Assembly: GCA_902774165.1 (NCBI GenBank)
Contig: CACYHJ010000281.1
Span: 1-5,488, forward strand
DNA: 5,488 bases
Direction of reading: 5' to 3'
Source: Oscillospiraceae bacterium
GTDB lineage: Bacteria; Bacillota; Clostridia; Oscillospirales; Acutalibacteraceae
The position numbers were made by a program, and so were the translations under genes. Positions 1 to 5,488 of this stretch are shown here, piece after piece. Below the pieces are notes generated by a model, which made no database searches, had not been told where the DNA came from, and was given only the letters and a program-made list of their open reading frames with translations. The number at the start of each line of letters is the position of its first letter. Position 1 is the stretch's first letter.

Positions 1-445
1 CCTCCAGCTGCTCGATCGCCGCCGCGCGGAAGGTGTCCGCCGCGCCGAGGATCACTTTTTTGCCCTGGGCTTTATACATCGCCGCCATCTTGCCGATGGT
101 GGTGGTCTTGCCCACGCCGTTGACGCCGATCATCAGAATGATGGAGGGGATCGTGATCAGCCCCATATCCTCGCCGCCGTAAAGCATCGTTGCGACGATG
201 TCCATCAGCTCGCCCTTCGCCTGCGACGGGCTCTTGATTTTCTGCTTCGCGACCCGGGCCTTCAGCTCCTCGGTGATGTCGAAGGCGGTCTTCATGCCCA
301 CGTCGCCCATGACCAGGATCTCCTCAAGCTCGGTAAACAGCCCGTCCTCAAACTCGTCGTAAGAGTCGAACATGTCGTCGAGGGCGTTGTTCATCTTGTC
401 TCTTGTCTTTTTCAGCCCGAAGCTGAACTTTGAAAAAATACCCAT
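1..445 (-). CDS. ftsY: Signal recognition particle receptor FtsY, N-terminal part (cut by window edge)
   Basis: FtsY is the membrane-associated SRP receptor GTPase. It pairs with Ffh and delivers ribosomes making membrane proteins to the translocon. 148 codons are visible and the C-terminal half lies beyond base 1. Residues 1-90 form the helical N domain, with the motif EEILVMGDVG at 41-50. The P-loop GVNGVGKT is at 107-114, followed by TTIGKMA. The G-domain motif DTFRAAAIEQL is at 137-147. These motifs are shared by Ffh and FtsY; the short charged N-terminus beginning MGIFSKFSFGLKK and the position after smc point to FtsY. There is almost no acidic A domain, which is usual in Firmicutes. The ATG at 445-443 follows AAAGGAA (456-462 on the plus strand) with 10 bases between. 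smc ends 20 bases upstream, so co-transcription is likely. G2-G5 and the membrane-proximal C-terminus cannot be assessed here. Confidence 0.95.
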   Translation of the reverse strand, partial: MGIFSKFSFGLKKTRDKMNNALDDMFDSYDEFEDGLFTELEEILVMGDVGMKTAFDITEELKARVAKQKIKSPSQAKGELMDIVATMLYGGEDMGLITIPSIILMIGVNGVGKTTTIGKMAAMYKAQGKKVILGAADTFRAAAIEQLE

Positions 446-465
446 ATGTTTTCCGTTCCTTTCGG

Positions 466-1563
466 TTATGATTCAATCCCGATCATTTTCGCCGTCTCGC
501 TGGTGCGCATCTCCAGCAGCTTCGACACGCCGCGTTCCTGCATGGTGACGCCGTACATCACGTCCGAGGCCTCCATGGAGCCCCGGCGGTGGGTGATGAG
601 GATAAACTGCGTGCGGTCGGTCATGGAGTTCACGTATTCGGCGAACCGCACCACGTTGACCTCGTCCAGCGCCGCCTCCACCTCGTCAAAGATGCAGAAG
701 GGGGATGGGTTGACCTTGAGGATCGCGAAGATCAGCGCGATGGCGCAAAGTCCTTTCTCGCCGCCGGAGAGCAGGCTGATGGCCTTGACATTCTTGCCGG
801 GCGGCTGCGCCTTGATCTCGATGCCGCACTCCAGCGCGTTGTTCTCATCCTCCAATACCAGCTCCGCCTTGCCGCCGCCGAACAGATGCTCGAAGGTCTC
901 GCCGAAGCGGTCGTTGATCTCCTTGAATTTCAGCGCGAAACGCTTTGCCATTTCGCTTGTCAGCTCGTCGATCAGCCGCAGCAGCTCCGCCTTGGATTTC
1001 TCTGAATCCTCCAGCTGCCCGCTCAGGAAGGCGTACCGCTCGGAGACCTCCTTGTATTCGTCCACCGCGCCCACGTTGACCGAGCCCAGCGCCTTGATTT
1101 TTGCGCGGATCGAGGACAGCTCCCGGCTCGCTTCGGTGATGTTTTCAATCCGGATCTCCAGCGCCGCGGCTTCCCGGCGGGTGAGGTTGTATTCCTCAAA
1201 CAGCTTTTTCTCCGTGCTGTCCCGCTCTTTTTCGAGGGCGTCGCGTTTTTCCTCCAGACGGACGCTCTCGGCGCTCAGGCGCTCTTTTTCGTCGCTCTTT
1301 TCCCGCTCCCGGACCCGCAGCTGCGAAACGCTCGTCTCGAATTCCTCCCTGCGGCGGATCATCCCGGCGACCGCGTCCTCCACGCTCTGCCGCTGTTCCC
1401 GCAGCGCTTCGGCGGCGGCGGTTTTTTCTCCGGTTTCCCGTTCCAGCGCCGTAATCTGCGCCTGCAGGTCCGCCGATTCCTTTTCAAGGGCCTCGATCCG
1501 GTCGGAGTGGCCGGATTTGCGGCGTTTCAGCTCCCGGGCGGATACGGTGTTGGCGTTGAGCTC
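466..1563 (-). CDS. smc: SMC protein, C-terminal part (frame -1 relative to the N-terminal part)
   Basis: This is the C-terminal part of the smc gene that starts at 3893, read in a different frame. It contains the return coiled coil, then the conserved stretch KALGSVNVGAVDEY, then the C-terminal half of the ATPase head. The ABC signature LSGGEKG lies near 751-771. Walker B and D-loop, FCIFDEVEAALDE, lie near 661-699. The head ends with the switch histidine region ILITHRRGSME. The signature has Gly where LSGGEKA is common. Counting from the GAG at 1563-1561 there are 365 codons to the TAA at 468-466. Joined to the 777 residues before the break, this gives about 1142 residues, slightly short of the usual 1170-1190. 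The first start codon in this frame is GTG at 1383-1381, in the middle of the coiled coil and without a clear ribosome binding site. An independent gene is therefore unlikely. Confidence 0.9.
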   Translation of the reverse strand, partial: ELNANTVSARELKRRKSGHSDRIEALEKESADLQAQITALERETGEKTAAAEALREQRQSVEDAVAGMIRRREEFETSVSQLRVREREKSDEKERLSAESVRLEEKRDALEKERDSTEKKLFEEYNLTRREAAALEIRIENITEASRELSSIRAKIKALGSVNVGAVDEYKEVSERYAFLSGQLEDSEKSKAELLRLIDELTSEMAKRFALKFKEINDRFGETFEHLFGGGKAELVLEDENNALECGIEIKAQPPGKNVKAISLLSGGEKGLCAIALIFAILKVNPSPFCIFDEVEAALDEVNVVRFAEYVNSMTDRTQFILITHRRGSMEASDVMYGVTMQERGVSKLLEMRTSETAKMIGIES

Positions 1564-3893
1564 AGTTGCTCGTAGGCGTCGGTGTTGCCGCTGATCTGCC
1601 GCAGCCGGACCGCCGACATATCCAGCTCGGTCTGCATCGCGTCGACGATGCTCTCCGCGGATTCCGCGCTGGTCAGCGCCACCCGCAGCAGGCCGTCCTT
1701 TGCCGTGATCCCTTCGCGGGTTTTGAAGATTTCGGCGCGGATCCCCTCCTGCTCGGCGGAGGCCTTCTCCGCGTCCGCCGCAGCCGTCGAGACCGCAGCC
1801 TTCGCCTTGTCCAGCTTTTCCCGCAGGGCGGCCTCTTTCTCTTCCAGCGCGGCGATCTCTCCGCGCCGGGTGATGAAGCCGGAGCTGCGCACGCCGGAAC
1901 CGCCGGTGATGGCGCCGCCAGCGTTGACGACCTGCCCGTCCAGCGAGACGATCTTGAACCGCTGGGAATATTTTCTGCCGATCAGCACCGCGTCGTCCAG
2001 CGTTTCGGTAATGACGGTCCTGCCCAGCAGGCTGCGGATCACGTCGTCGTATTCTTTTTCATATTCCACCAGATCGGAGGCGACGGCGATGAACCCGCGG
2101 CATTTGTCAAACCCGGTTTCGTTCAGCTCTCTGGGCCGGATGGAGGACATAGGCAGAAACGTCGCCCTGCCTGCGTTGTTGTTCTTTAAGTGATAGACCG
2201 CCCGTTTCGCGTCGTCGTCGGTTTCCGTGACGATGTTCTGGGCGGCGGCGCCCAGCGCCGTTTCGATGGCGGCGGCGTATTCCCGCTCCACCGAGATCAG
2301 GGTGCTGACGGGGCCCCGGACGCCCCGCAGGGCGCCGGCGGACGCCGCGCGCATCACGGCGCGCACGCTGCCCTGGTAACCGTCCATGTTCCGCTCGGTT
2401 TCCGCCAGCATATTTTTCTTTGAGACCACGCCCGTCAGCTCCGCGCTGATGCTTTCCGCCGTCCGGCGGGCGTCCTCCAGTTTTTTCTGCCGCAGCTCGT
2501 TTTTCATCGCGTAGCCGCTCAGGGAATTCTCCATCTGCTGCAGCTTCTGCTTCTGCGTTTCAATGGCGGCCCGGTGCTTTTCCGCCTCGGCGCGGGCCTT
2601 CTCCGCCTCGGCGCGGCGGTCCGCCAGCTCTTTCTCCAGCGTGCCGGCGCGGGTGCGGATCTCCTTCTGCGCCGTCTGGGCGGAGGATTCCGAGACCCGG
2701 TGCTTTGCGATATCCTCGTTGATCACCGCAAGGCGCGCGTTCTTTTCCGCCAAAAGCCGCAGCAGGTTTTTTTCCTCCGCGTCCGCTTCTTCGATCTGCG
2801 CGTCCGTGTCGTTCATTTTTGCCGCCAGCGTTTTCAGCTCTTCGCCCAGCGCAGCCGCTTCCTGTTCCGCTTTTTCGATCCGCTCGCCGATGCTGCGGTC
2901 GGTGCCGGACTCCTGTTCGATCTCTCCCCGGATGCGCTCGATCACCGCCAGGTTGTTCCGGATCTGATTGCGGATCAGCTCCGCCGCCGCCTCCGCGTCG
3001 CGGGCGCTTTGTTCCAGCGCCGCCGATTCGCCGCGCTTATCCTCCACCTGCGCGGTGAGAGCGCGGACCTCGGCCGACGCCGCTTCGGATTCCTCGATGA
3101 TCCGGGCAAGCTCTTTTTCCGCTGCGGCATACTGGCTCTGCGTGACGTCGATTTTTTCCGTCTGCCGGCGCAAAAGCTCCCCGGAGCGTTCCAGTGTGTT
3201 GAGCCAGAGACCGATCTCCAGCGTCTTGCGTTCTTCCGCCAGCGCGAGATATTTCTGCGCCTTTTCACTTTGCTTTCTCAGCGGTTCGACGCGGCTTTCC
3301 AGCTCGCCGGCGATATCCCGCAGGCGCACCAGGTTTTCCTCCGCCTGATCCAGCCGCCGCAGCGCGTCGGTTCTGCGGTAACGGTAATGGGAGATGCCCG
3401 CCGCTTCCTCAAAGATCTCGCGCCGGTCCTGCGACCGGGCGGAGACGATGGTCTCGATCCTGCCCTGTCCCACCATGGAATATCCGTCTCTGCCAAGGCC
3501 CGTGTCCATGAACAGCTCGTGAATATCCCTGAGGCGGGCGGTCTTGCCGTTGATTTTGTATTCGCTCTCTCCGCTGCGGTAATAGCGTCTTGTGACCGCG
3601 ACCTCGTCCGCGTCGTGGTTCAGCCCGCGGTCGGTGTTGTCCAGCCGCAGGGTGACCTCCGCATAGCCCATGGCGCGGCGCTTTTCGGTGCCGCTGAAGA
3701 TCACGTCCTCCATCTTGGAGCTGCGCAGGCTTTTGGCGGACTGCTCGCCCAACACCCACATCACCGCGTCGGAGATGTTGCTCTTGCCCGATCCGTTCGG
3801 CCCGACGACGGCGGTCATCCCCTTGTCGAATTTGAGCACCGTCTTATCCGGGAACGATTTGAACCCCTGCATTTCCAATGCTTTCAGAAACAA
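1527..3893 (-). CDS. smc: Chromosome partition/condensation ATPase SMC, N-terminal part (frameshifted gene; whole gene 466-3893)
   Basis: SMC forms dimers that, with ScpA and ScpB, load at the origin and extrude or align chromosome arms in the nucleoid. Walker A, GPNGSGKS, is at residues 31-38, followed by NISDAVMWVLGEQSAKSLR. The Q-loop region MVGQGRIETIV is at 140-150, followed by RREIFEEAAGI. Coiled coil rich in Ala, Glu, Arg and Lys runs from about 175 to 500. The hinge is about 505-675, with YQGSV, GGAITGG and the TETDDDAKRAV stretch. The return coil follows. Homology runs to about residue 777 (AYEQL); the last 11 residues, SSTPTPYPPGS up to the TGA at 1529-1527, are an out-of-frame tail. 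The start is TTG at 3893-3891: there is an in-frame TGA two codons upstream, AAAGGA lies 10 bases upstream, and the resulting FLKALEMQGFKSF matches the family N-terminus. It lies 32 bases after the Elp3-like gene. Confidence 0.95.
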   Translation of the reverse strand: MFLKALEMQGFKSFPDKTVLKFDKGMTAVVGPNGSGKSNISDAVMWVLGEQSAKSLRSSKMEDVIFSGTEKRRAMGYAEVTLRLDNTDRGLNHDADEVAVTRRYYRSGESEYKINGKTARLRDIHELFMDTGLGRDGYSMVGQGRIETIVSARSQDRREIFEEAAGISHYRYRRTDALRRLDQAEENLVRLRDIAGELESRVEPLRKQSEKAQKYLALAEERKTLEIGLWLNTLERSGELLRRQTEKIDVTQSQYAAAEKELARIIEESEAASAEVRALTAQVEDKRGESAALEQSARDAEAAAELIRNQIRNNLAVIERIRGEIEQESGTDRSIGERIEKAEQEAAALGEELKTLAAKMNDTDAQIEEADAEEKNLLRLLAEKNARLAVINEDIAKHRVSESSAQTAQKEIRTRAGTLEKELADRRAEAEKARAEAEKHRAAIETQKQKLQQMENSLSGYAMKNELRQKKLEDARRTAESISAELTGVVSKKNMLAETERNMDGYQGSVRAVMRAASAGALRGVRGPVSTLISVEREYAAAIETALGAAAQNIVTETDDDAKRAVYHLKNNNAGRATFLPMSSIRPRELNETGFDKCRGFIAVASDLVEYEKEYDDVIRSLLGRTVITETLDDAVLIGRKYSQRFKIVSLDGQVVNAGGAITGGSGVRSSGFITRRGEIAALEEKEAALREKLDKAKAAVSTAAADAEKASAEQEGIRAEIFKTREGITAKDGLLRVALTSAESAESIVDAMQTELDMSAVRLRQISGNTDAYEQLSSTPTPYPPGS
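1558..1566 (-). other. Frameshift point in smc
   Basis: On the coding strand the text is TACGAGCAACTGAGCTCAACG. The upstream frame reads Tyr-Glu-Gln-Leu-Ser-Ser-Thr and soon stops. The frame one base back reads Glu-Leu-Asn-Ala-Asn-Thr-Val-Ser and continues to the end of the SMC head. One added G after CTG (CTGGAG instead of CTGAG) would restore YEQLELNANTVS without a gap. No slippery heptamer is visible, so a one-base deletion or a sequencing or assembly error explains this better than programmed frameshifting. Confidence 0.85.
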
Positions 3894-3903
3894 AAATGAT
3901 CAA

Positions 3904-3909
3904 TCCTTT
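3904..3909 (-). promoter_or_regulatory. Ribosome binding site that fixes the TTG start of smc
   Basis: AAAGGA on the minus strand lies 10 bases before the TTG at 3893-3891. The in-frame stop just upstream rules out a longer protein. The first in-frame ATG (residue 8) would remove part of the conserved N-terminal strand, so the TTG is preferred. Confidence 0.7.
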
Positions 3910-3925
3910 ATTATTCTTTGTGCCG

Positions 3926-4966
3926 TTATGATTCTTTTCGCTGTGATCCGTTCGATCCGTGAGACCGACATATCCGTTCCGGCTGCGTCCGGACCTCAAA
4001 GACTCCGACCTCCGGGTCGCCGGTTACCCGGCAGTCCCATCCCCGGGCGGCAAGCGCGGCAAGGTTCGTCCGCTTCTGCCCGACGGCCTTTGAGATTTCC
4101 GACGGCGCGACGTGCACGGTGTATCGGCCTTCCGGCTGCCCTCTCAGACGCTCCGATATCAGTGAGAGATAGATCCTGCCCTCGCAAAGCTCCCGGAACG
4201 CCGGGTGCCACGGGCCGGCGATATAACTGTCGTCCACTCCGCCGCCGGAGTGCAGTCCCAGACGGATCACGGGGATGCCCGCGTCCAGGAAGAGCCGCAG
4301 CAGCCGGGCGCAGAGCTCCGCTGCCTCGTCCACGGTCTGCGGGACGTATTCGCCCCGTTCGTAAAGCTGCGCGAGCACGGTGTTTTTCAGCACCACCGTG
4401 GGGTAGATGCGCATCGTGTCGGGGCGAAGGCCGCAAAAGATCTCTGCGGTGCGCAGGGCGGATCCCGGCGTTTCGCCGTACATCCCGGTCATCATCTGCA
4501 GCCCCAGGCCGATCCCGGCCTCCCGGATCATGGCGCAGGCGTCTTTTGTCTGCGCGAAGGTGTGCCCCCTGCCGTTTTTTTGCAGGATCCCGTCGTCGGC
4601 GCTCTGGGCGCCCAGCTCGACGGCGGTCACGCCGTAGGATTTCAGCAGCCCAAGCGTCTCCGGGTCCACCGCGTCCGGCCGGGTGGAACAGCGGATCCCG
4701 GAAAAATCCCCGCTTCTGATATATGGCTGCGCCGCCTCCAGCAGAGAGACCATATAGTCCCGGTCCACTGCGGTGAAGCTGCCGCCGAAAAAGGCGATCT
4801 CGCCGCCCGTTTCACCGTCGGACAGCGCGATTTCCGCCGCCCTGCGCACATCCTCCGGCGCGGGCGCGGACAGCGTGCCGGAGATGGCGCGCTGGTCGCA
4901 GAACACGCAGCGGTGCGGACAGCCCAGATGCGGCACGAAGATTGCGATGTTGCGGTGTTTCGGCAT
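3926..4966 (-). CDS. Radical SAM protein, small bacterial Elp3-like family
   Basis: This 346-residue protein is probably a cytoplasmic [4Fe-4S] radical SAM enzyme. The cluster motif CPHRCVFC (C16, C20, C23; CX3CX2C) lies right after the first strand. AFFGGSFTAV at 58-67 is the SAM-binding GGxF region. VELGAQSADDGIL at 116-128, GLQMMTGMYGET at 156-166 and RIYPTVVLKNT at 186-196 are typical of the Elp3-like family. A conserved C-terminal part includes GPWHPAFRELCEGRIYL at about 251-267. It lacks the GNAT acetyltransferase domain of true Elp3, so it is not expected to make the tRNA cm5U modification alone. The substrate is unknown. Genes of this family often sit near rnc and smc in Clostridia, so the location supports the family call. 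The start ATG at 4966-4964 follows AAAGGA (4973-4978) with 6 bases between. It is first in a likely operon with smc and ftsY. Confidence 0.9.
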   Translation of the reverse strand: MPKHRNIAIFVPHLGCPHRCVFCDQRAISGTLSAPAPEDVRRAAEIALSDGETGGEIAFFGGSFTAVDRDYMVSLLEAAQPYIRSGDFSGIRCSTRPDAVDPETLGLLKSYGVTAVELGAQSADDGILQKNGRGHTFAQTKDACAMIREAGIGLGLQMMTGMYGETPGSALRTAEIFCGLRPDTMRIYPTVVLKNTVLAQLYERGEYVPQTVDEAAELCARLLRLFLDAGIPVIRLGLHSGGGVDDSYIAGPWHPAFRELCEGRIYLSLISERLRGQPEGRYTVHVAPSEISKAVGQKRTNLAALAARGWDCRVTGDPEVGVFEVRTQPERICRSHGSNGSQRKES

Positions 4967-4982
4967 AGCGGATCCTTTCGTT

Positions 4983-5053
4983 AAATACTGATTTGTCGGG
5001 GTCTTCGACCCGACAAATCAAATGAATAATTAATAATGAATAATGAAATAATT
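4983..5053 (+). repeat. Left arm of the element: terminal repeat, hairpin, AT-rich repeat
   Basis: The terminal repeat occupies 4983-5000. TGATTTGTCGGG at 4989-5000 pairs perfectly with CCCGACAAATCA at 5009-5020, across the 8-base loop GTCTTCGA, in which two further pairs are possible. The AT-rich block 5021-5053 is built on TGAATAA units. It matches the reverse complement of 5199-5230 with one substitution and one indel. In the minus-strand transcript this hairpin would sit in the 5' leader of the Elp3-like gene, about 10 bases before its ribosome binding site. Confidence 0.8.
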
Positions 5054-5078
5054 ACGGATAAGCGCTTCGCGCCTTTTT

Positions 5079-5108
5079 ATTGTAGATGTCAATATTTGTA
5101 AATGTCTG
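5079..5108 (-). promoter_or_regulatory. Weak candidate promoter for the Elp3-like-smc-ftsY operon
   Basis: On the minus strand, CAGACA (5108-5103; matches TTGACA at the last four positions) is followed by an 18-base spacer and TACAAT (5084-5079; five of six to TATAAT). This is the best-spaced minus-strand pair I found in the gap. It lies inside the element, about 115 bases before the ATG. AT-rich DNA yields such pairs by chance, so the call is tentative. Confidence 0.22.
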
Positions 5109-5126
5109 ATGATAAAATTTACGCTA

Positions 5127-5156
5127 TTGACTTAATTGTTTCAGTTTGCATATATT
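5127..5156 (+). promoter_or_regulatory. Candidate plus-strand promoter inside the element, pointing into folE antisense
   Basis: TTGACT at 5127-5132 and TATATT at 5151-5156 are separated by 18 bases, each matching consensus in five of six positions. A second -10-like TATAAT lies at 5167-5172. A transcript would run through the 5178-5194 hairpin and the right arm and then antisense to folE. No plus-strand gene is present downstream. The match may be fortuitous. Confidence 0.22.
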
Positions 5157-5177
5157 TGACAAAATATATAATGGGGT

Positions 5178-5194
5178 ACGGGGTGAAACCCCGT
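5178..5194. repeat. Small perfect hairpin (7-bp stem, 3-base loop)
   Basis: ACGGGGT pairs with ACCCCGT across GAA. No T-tract follows on either strand, so a terminator is not supported. It is one of the few GC-rich spots in the element core. Confidence 0.5.
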
Positions 5195-5198
5195 CATC

Positions 5199-5279
5199 AA
5201 TTATTCATTATTCATTATTCATTATTCATTGCAAATACTGATTTTGCGGGCTGCGCAGCAGCCCGACAAATCAGTATTT
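5199..5279 (-). repeat. Right arm of the element: AT-rich heptamer repeat, long hairpin, terminal repeat
   Basis: The TTATTCA unit repeats about 4.3 times in tandem at 5201-5230. Next, 5233-5254 pairs with 5258-5279 over 22 positions with two adjacent mismatches and a GCA loop; C5232 and G5280 add one more pair. The outer 18 bases are the terminal repeat. The hairpin begins inside the last codons of folE, so in the folE mRNA the stop codon lies in the stem. It could stabilise the 3' end or help termination, but no U-tract follows on the minus strand, so I do not call it an intrinsic terminator. Confidence 0.8.
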
Positions 5280-5488
5280 GAGCAGCGCCATTACCTCTGC
5301 TCTCGTTCTCGCGTCGCGGCGCATGGTGCCCCGCAGGGCGGAGGTCCTGGTCACCGCGCCGGCGGCTTTGATGCCCCGCATGGTCATGCACAGGTGCTCC
5401 GCCTCGATCACCACCGCGACGCCCTGCGGATGCATTTCCTCATTGATGAAATCGGCGATCTGCGCCGTCAGCCGCTCCTGCAGCTGGG
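5271..5488 (-). CDS. folE: GTP cyclohydrolase I (FolE), C-terminal part (cut by window edge)
   Basis: FolE converts GTP to 7,8-dihydroneopterin triphosphate, the first step of tetrahydrofolate synthesis, in the cytoplasm as a homodecamer. The last 71 residues of a family usually about 180-220 long are visible. QLQERLTAQIADFI leads into GVAVVIEAEHLCMTMRGIK, a family signature whose Cys in the HLCMTMRG context is the expected third zinc ligand. TRTSALRGTMRRDARTRAEVMALL then closes the fold. The other zinc ligands and the start are beyond the right edge. The last codons AAA-TAC-TGA (Lys-Tyr-stop) are exactly the first nine bases of the element's terminal repeat on this strand, so the native C-terminus was probably replaced or trimmed by a few residues. 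This should be harmless, since the family's last residues vary. folE is likely the end of a separate upstream transcription unit. Confidence 0.93.
   Translation of the reverse strand, partial: QLQERLTAQIADFINEEMHPQGVAVVIEAEHLCMTMRGIKAAGAVTRTSALRGTMRRDARTRAEVMALLKY

Larger units (their letters stand above)
5054..5198. other. Unique AT-rich core of the element, no gene recognised
   Basis: This part holds a small GC stem followed by T5 on the plus strand (5062-5078). It also has promoter-like hexamers on both strands and a 7-bp hairpin, ACGGGGT-GAA-ACCCCGT, at 5178-5194. A 59-codon plus-strand frame begins at 5102 but runs through the repeats and is judged spurious. No transposase, tRNA or known riboswitch pattern was recognised. 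Confidence 0.5.
4983..5279. mobile_element. MITE-like non-coding element with 18-bp terminal inverted repeats
   Basis: The ends are AAATACTGATTTGTCGGG at 4983-5000 and its exact reverse complement at 5262-5279. Inside each end is a hairpin, and inside that a pair of AT-rich inverted repeats of 32-33 bp. The unique core is about 145 bp. No transposase or convincing ORF is present. The element is AT-rich apart from its short GC hairpin tips, whereas the flanking genes are GC-rich. A clean target-site duplication is not visible; the closest match is TTAA (4981-4984) versus TTGA (5278-5281) if the true ends are ATACTG/CAGTAT. A MITE mobilised by a transposase elsewhere is the best guess. A BIME-like extragenic palindrome or a structured RNA region is also possible. 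This element fills almost the whole gap between folE and the Elp3-like gene. Confidence 0.65.

Noticed and set aside
1527..1566. Programmed -1 frameshifting in smc
   Set aside because: There is no X-XXY-YYZ slippery sequence at the junction and no stimulatory hairpin or internal Shine-Dalgarno was recognised. SMC is not known to be made this way, and a one-base indel is simpler.
2574..3899. Long plus-strand open frame of 441 codons opposite smc, and another at 446-1594
   Set aside because: Both are antisense to well-supported SMC coding sequence. Their products are biased in composition (Arg, Phe, Leu or Ser, Arg) and show no recognisable family. GC-rich codon use on the minus strand explains the lack of stops.
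3940..3962. Short direct repeat GATCCGT (twice) in the 3' end of the Elp3-like gene
   Set aside because: It is only two copies of seven bases within coding DNA and is compatible with chance.
5062..5078. Intrinsic terminator (GCGC-TTC-GCGC followed by C and T5) on the plus strand
   Set aside because: The stem is only four base pairs, extended only with a bulge, and no plus-strand gene ends upstream of it.
5201..5230. CRISPR array or origin iterons in the heptamer repeat
   Set aside because: The 7-base units are tandem without spacers and there are no cas genes. They are mirrored on the other side of the element, so they belong to its inverted arms. No dnaA or replication gene is nearby.
5102..5281. 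59-codon plus-strand frame beginning MSDDKIYAIDLIVS and ending in the folE tail
   Set aside because: It has no good ribosome binding site, and its second half is the translated heptamer repeat and terminal hairpin. Such frames across AT-rich repeats are a common source of spurious small proteins.

Overview
The window looks like chromosomal DNA of a GC-rich member of the Clostridia, possibly an Oscillospiraceae/Ruminococcaceae-type gut anaerobe. This is inferred from the gene order (Elp3-like radical SAM, smc, ftsY), the AAAGGA-type ribosome binding sites, and GC-rich coding DNA next to a very AT-rich repeat. I cannot name a species. All recognised genes are on the minus strand, so the window reads biologically from right to left.

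Layout in transcription order. 5488-5271 is the C-terminal part of folE (GTP cyclohydrolase I), cut by the window edge. 5279-4983 is a compact non-coding element of about 297 bp. It has perfect 18-bp terminal inverted repeats, a hairpin at each end, a second pair of AT-rich inverted repeats inside, and a unique core of about 145 bp. It resembles a MITE. Its right end supplies the last two sense codons and the stop codon of folE, and its left end stops just before the ribosome binding site of the next gene. 4966-3926 encodes a radical SAM protein of the small bacterial Elp3-like family. 3893-466 is smc, the chromosome condensation ATPase, which is broken as read by a one-base frameshift near 1558-1566. 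445-1 is the N-terminal part of ftsY, the signal recognition particle receptor, cut by the left edge.

The Elp3-like gene, smc and ftsY are 32 and 20 bases apart. Each has its own ribosome binding site and no terminator is visible between them, so they probably form one operon. SMC condenses and segregates chromosomes together with ScpA and ScpB; FtsY brings ribosome-SRP complexes to the membrane. Their linkage is widespread in Firmicutes and does not require a shared pathway. rnc (RNase III), often found just upstream of this block, is absent from the position next to the Elp3-like gene; the repeat element and folE are there instead.

The window contains no clear new enzyme system. The two things most worth a second look are the structured element between folE and the operon, and the frameshift in smc, which is normally a very important gene and so may reflect a sequencing or assembly error.
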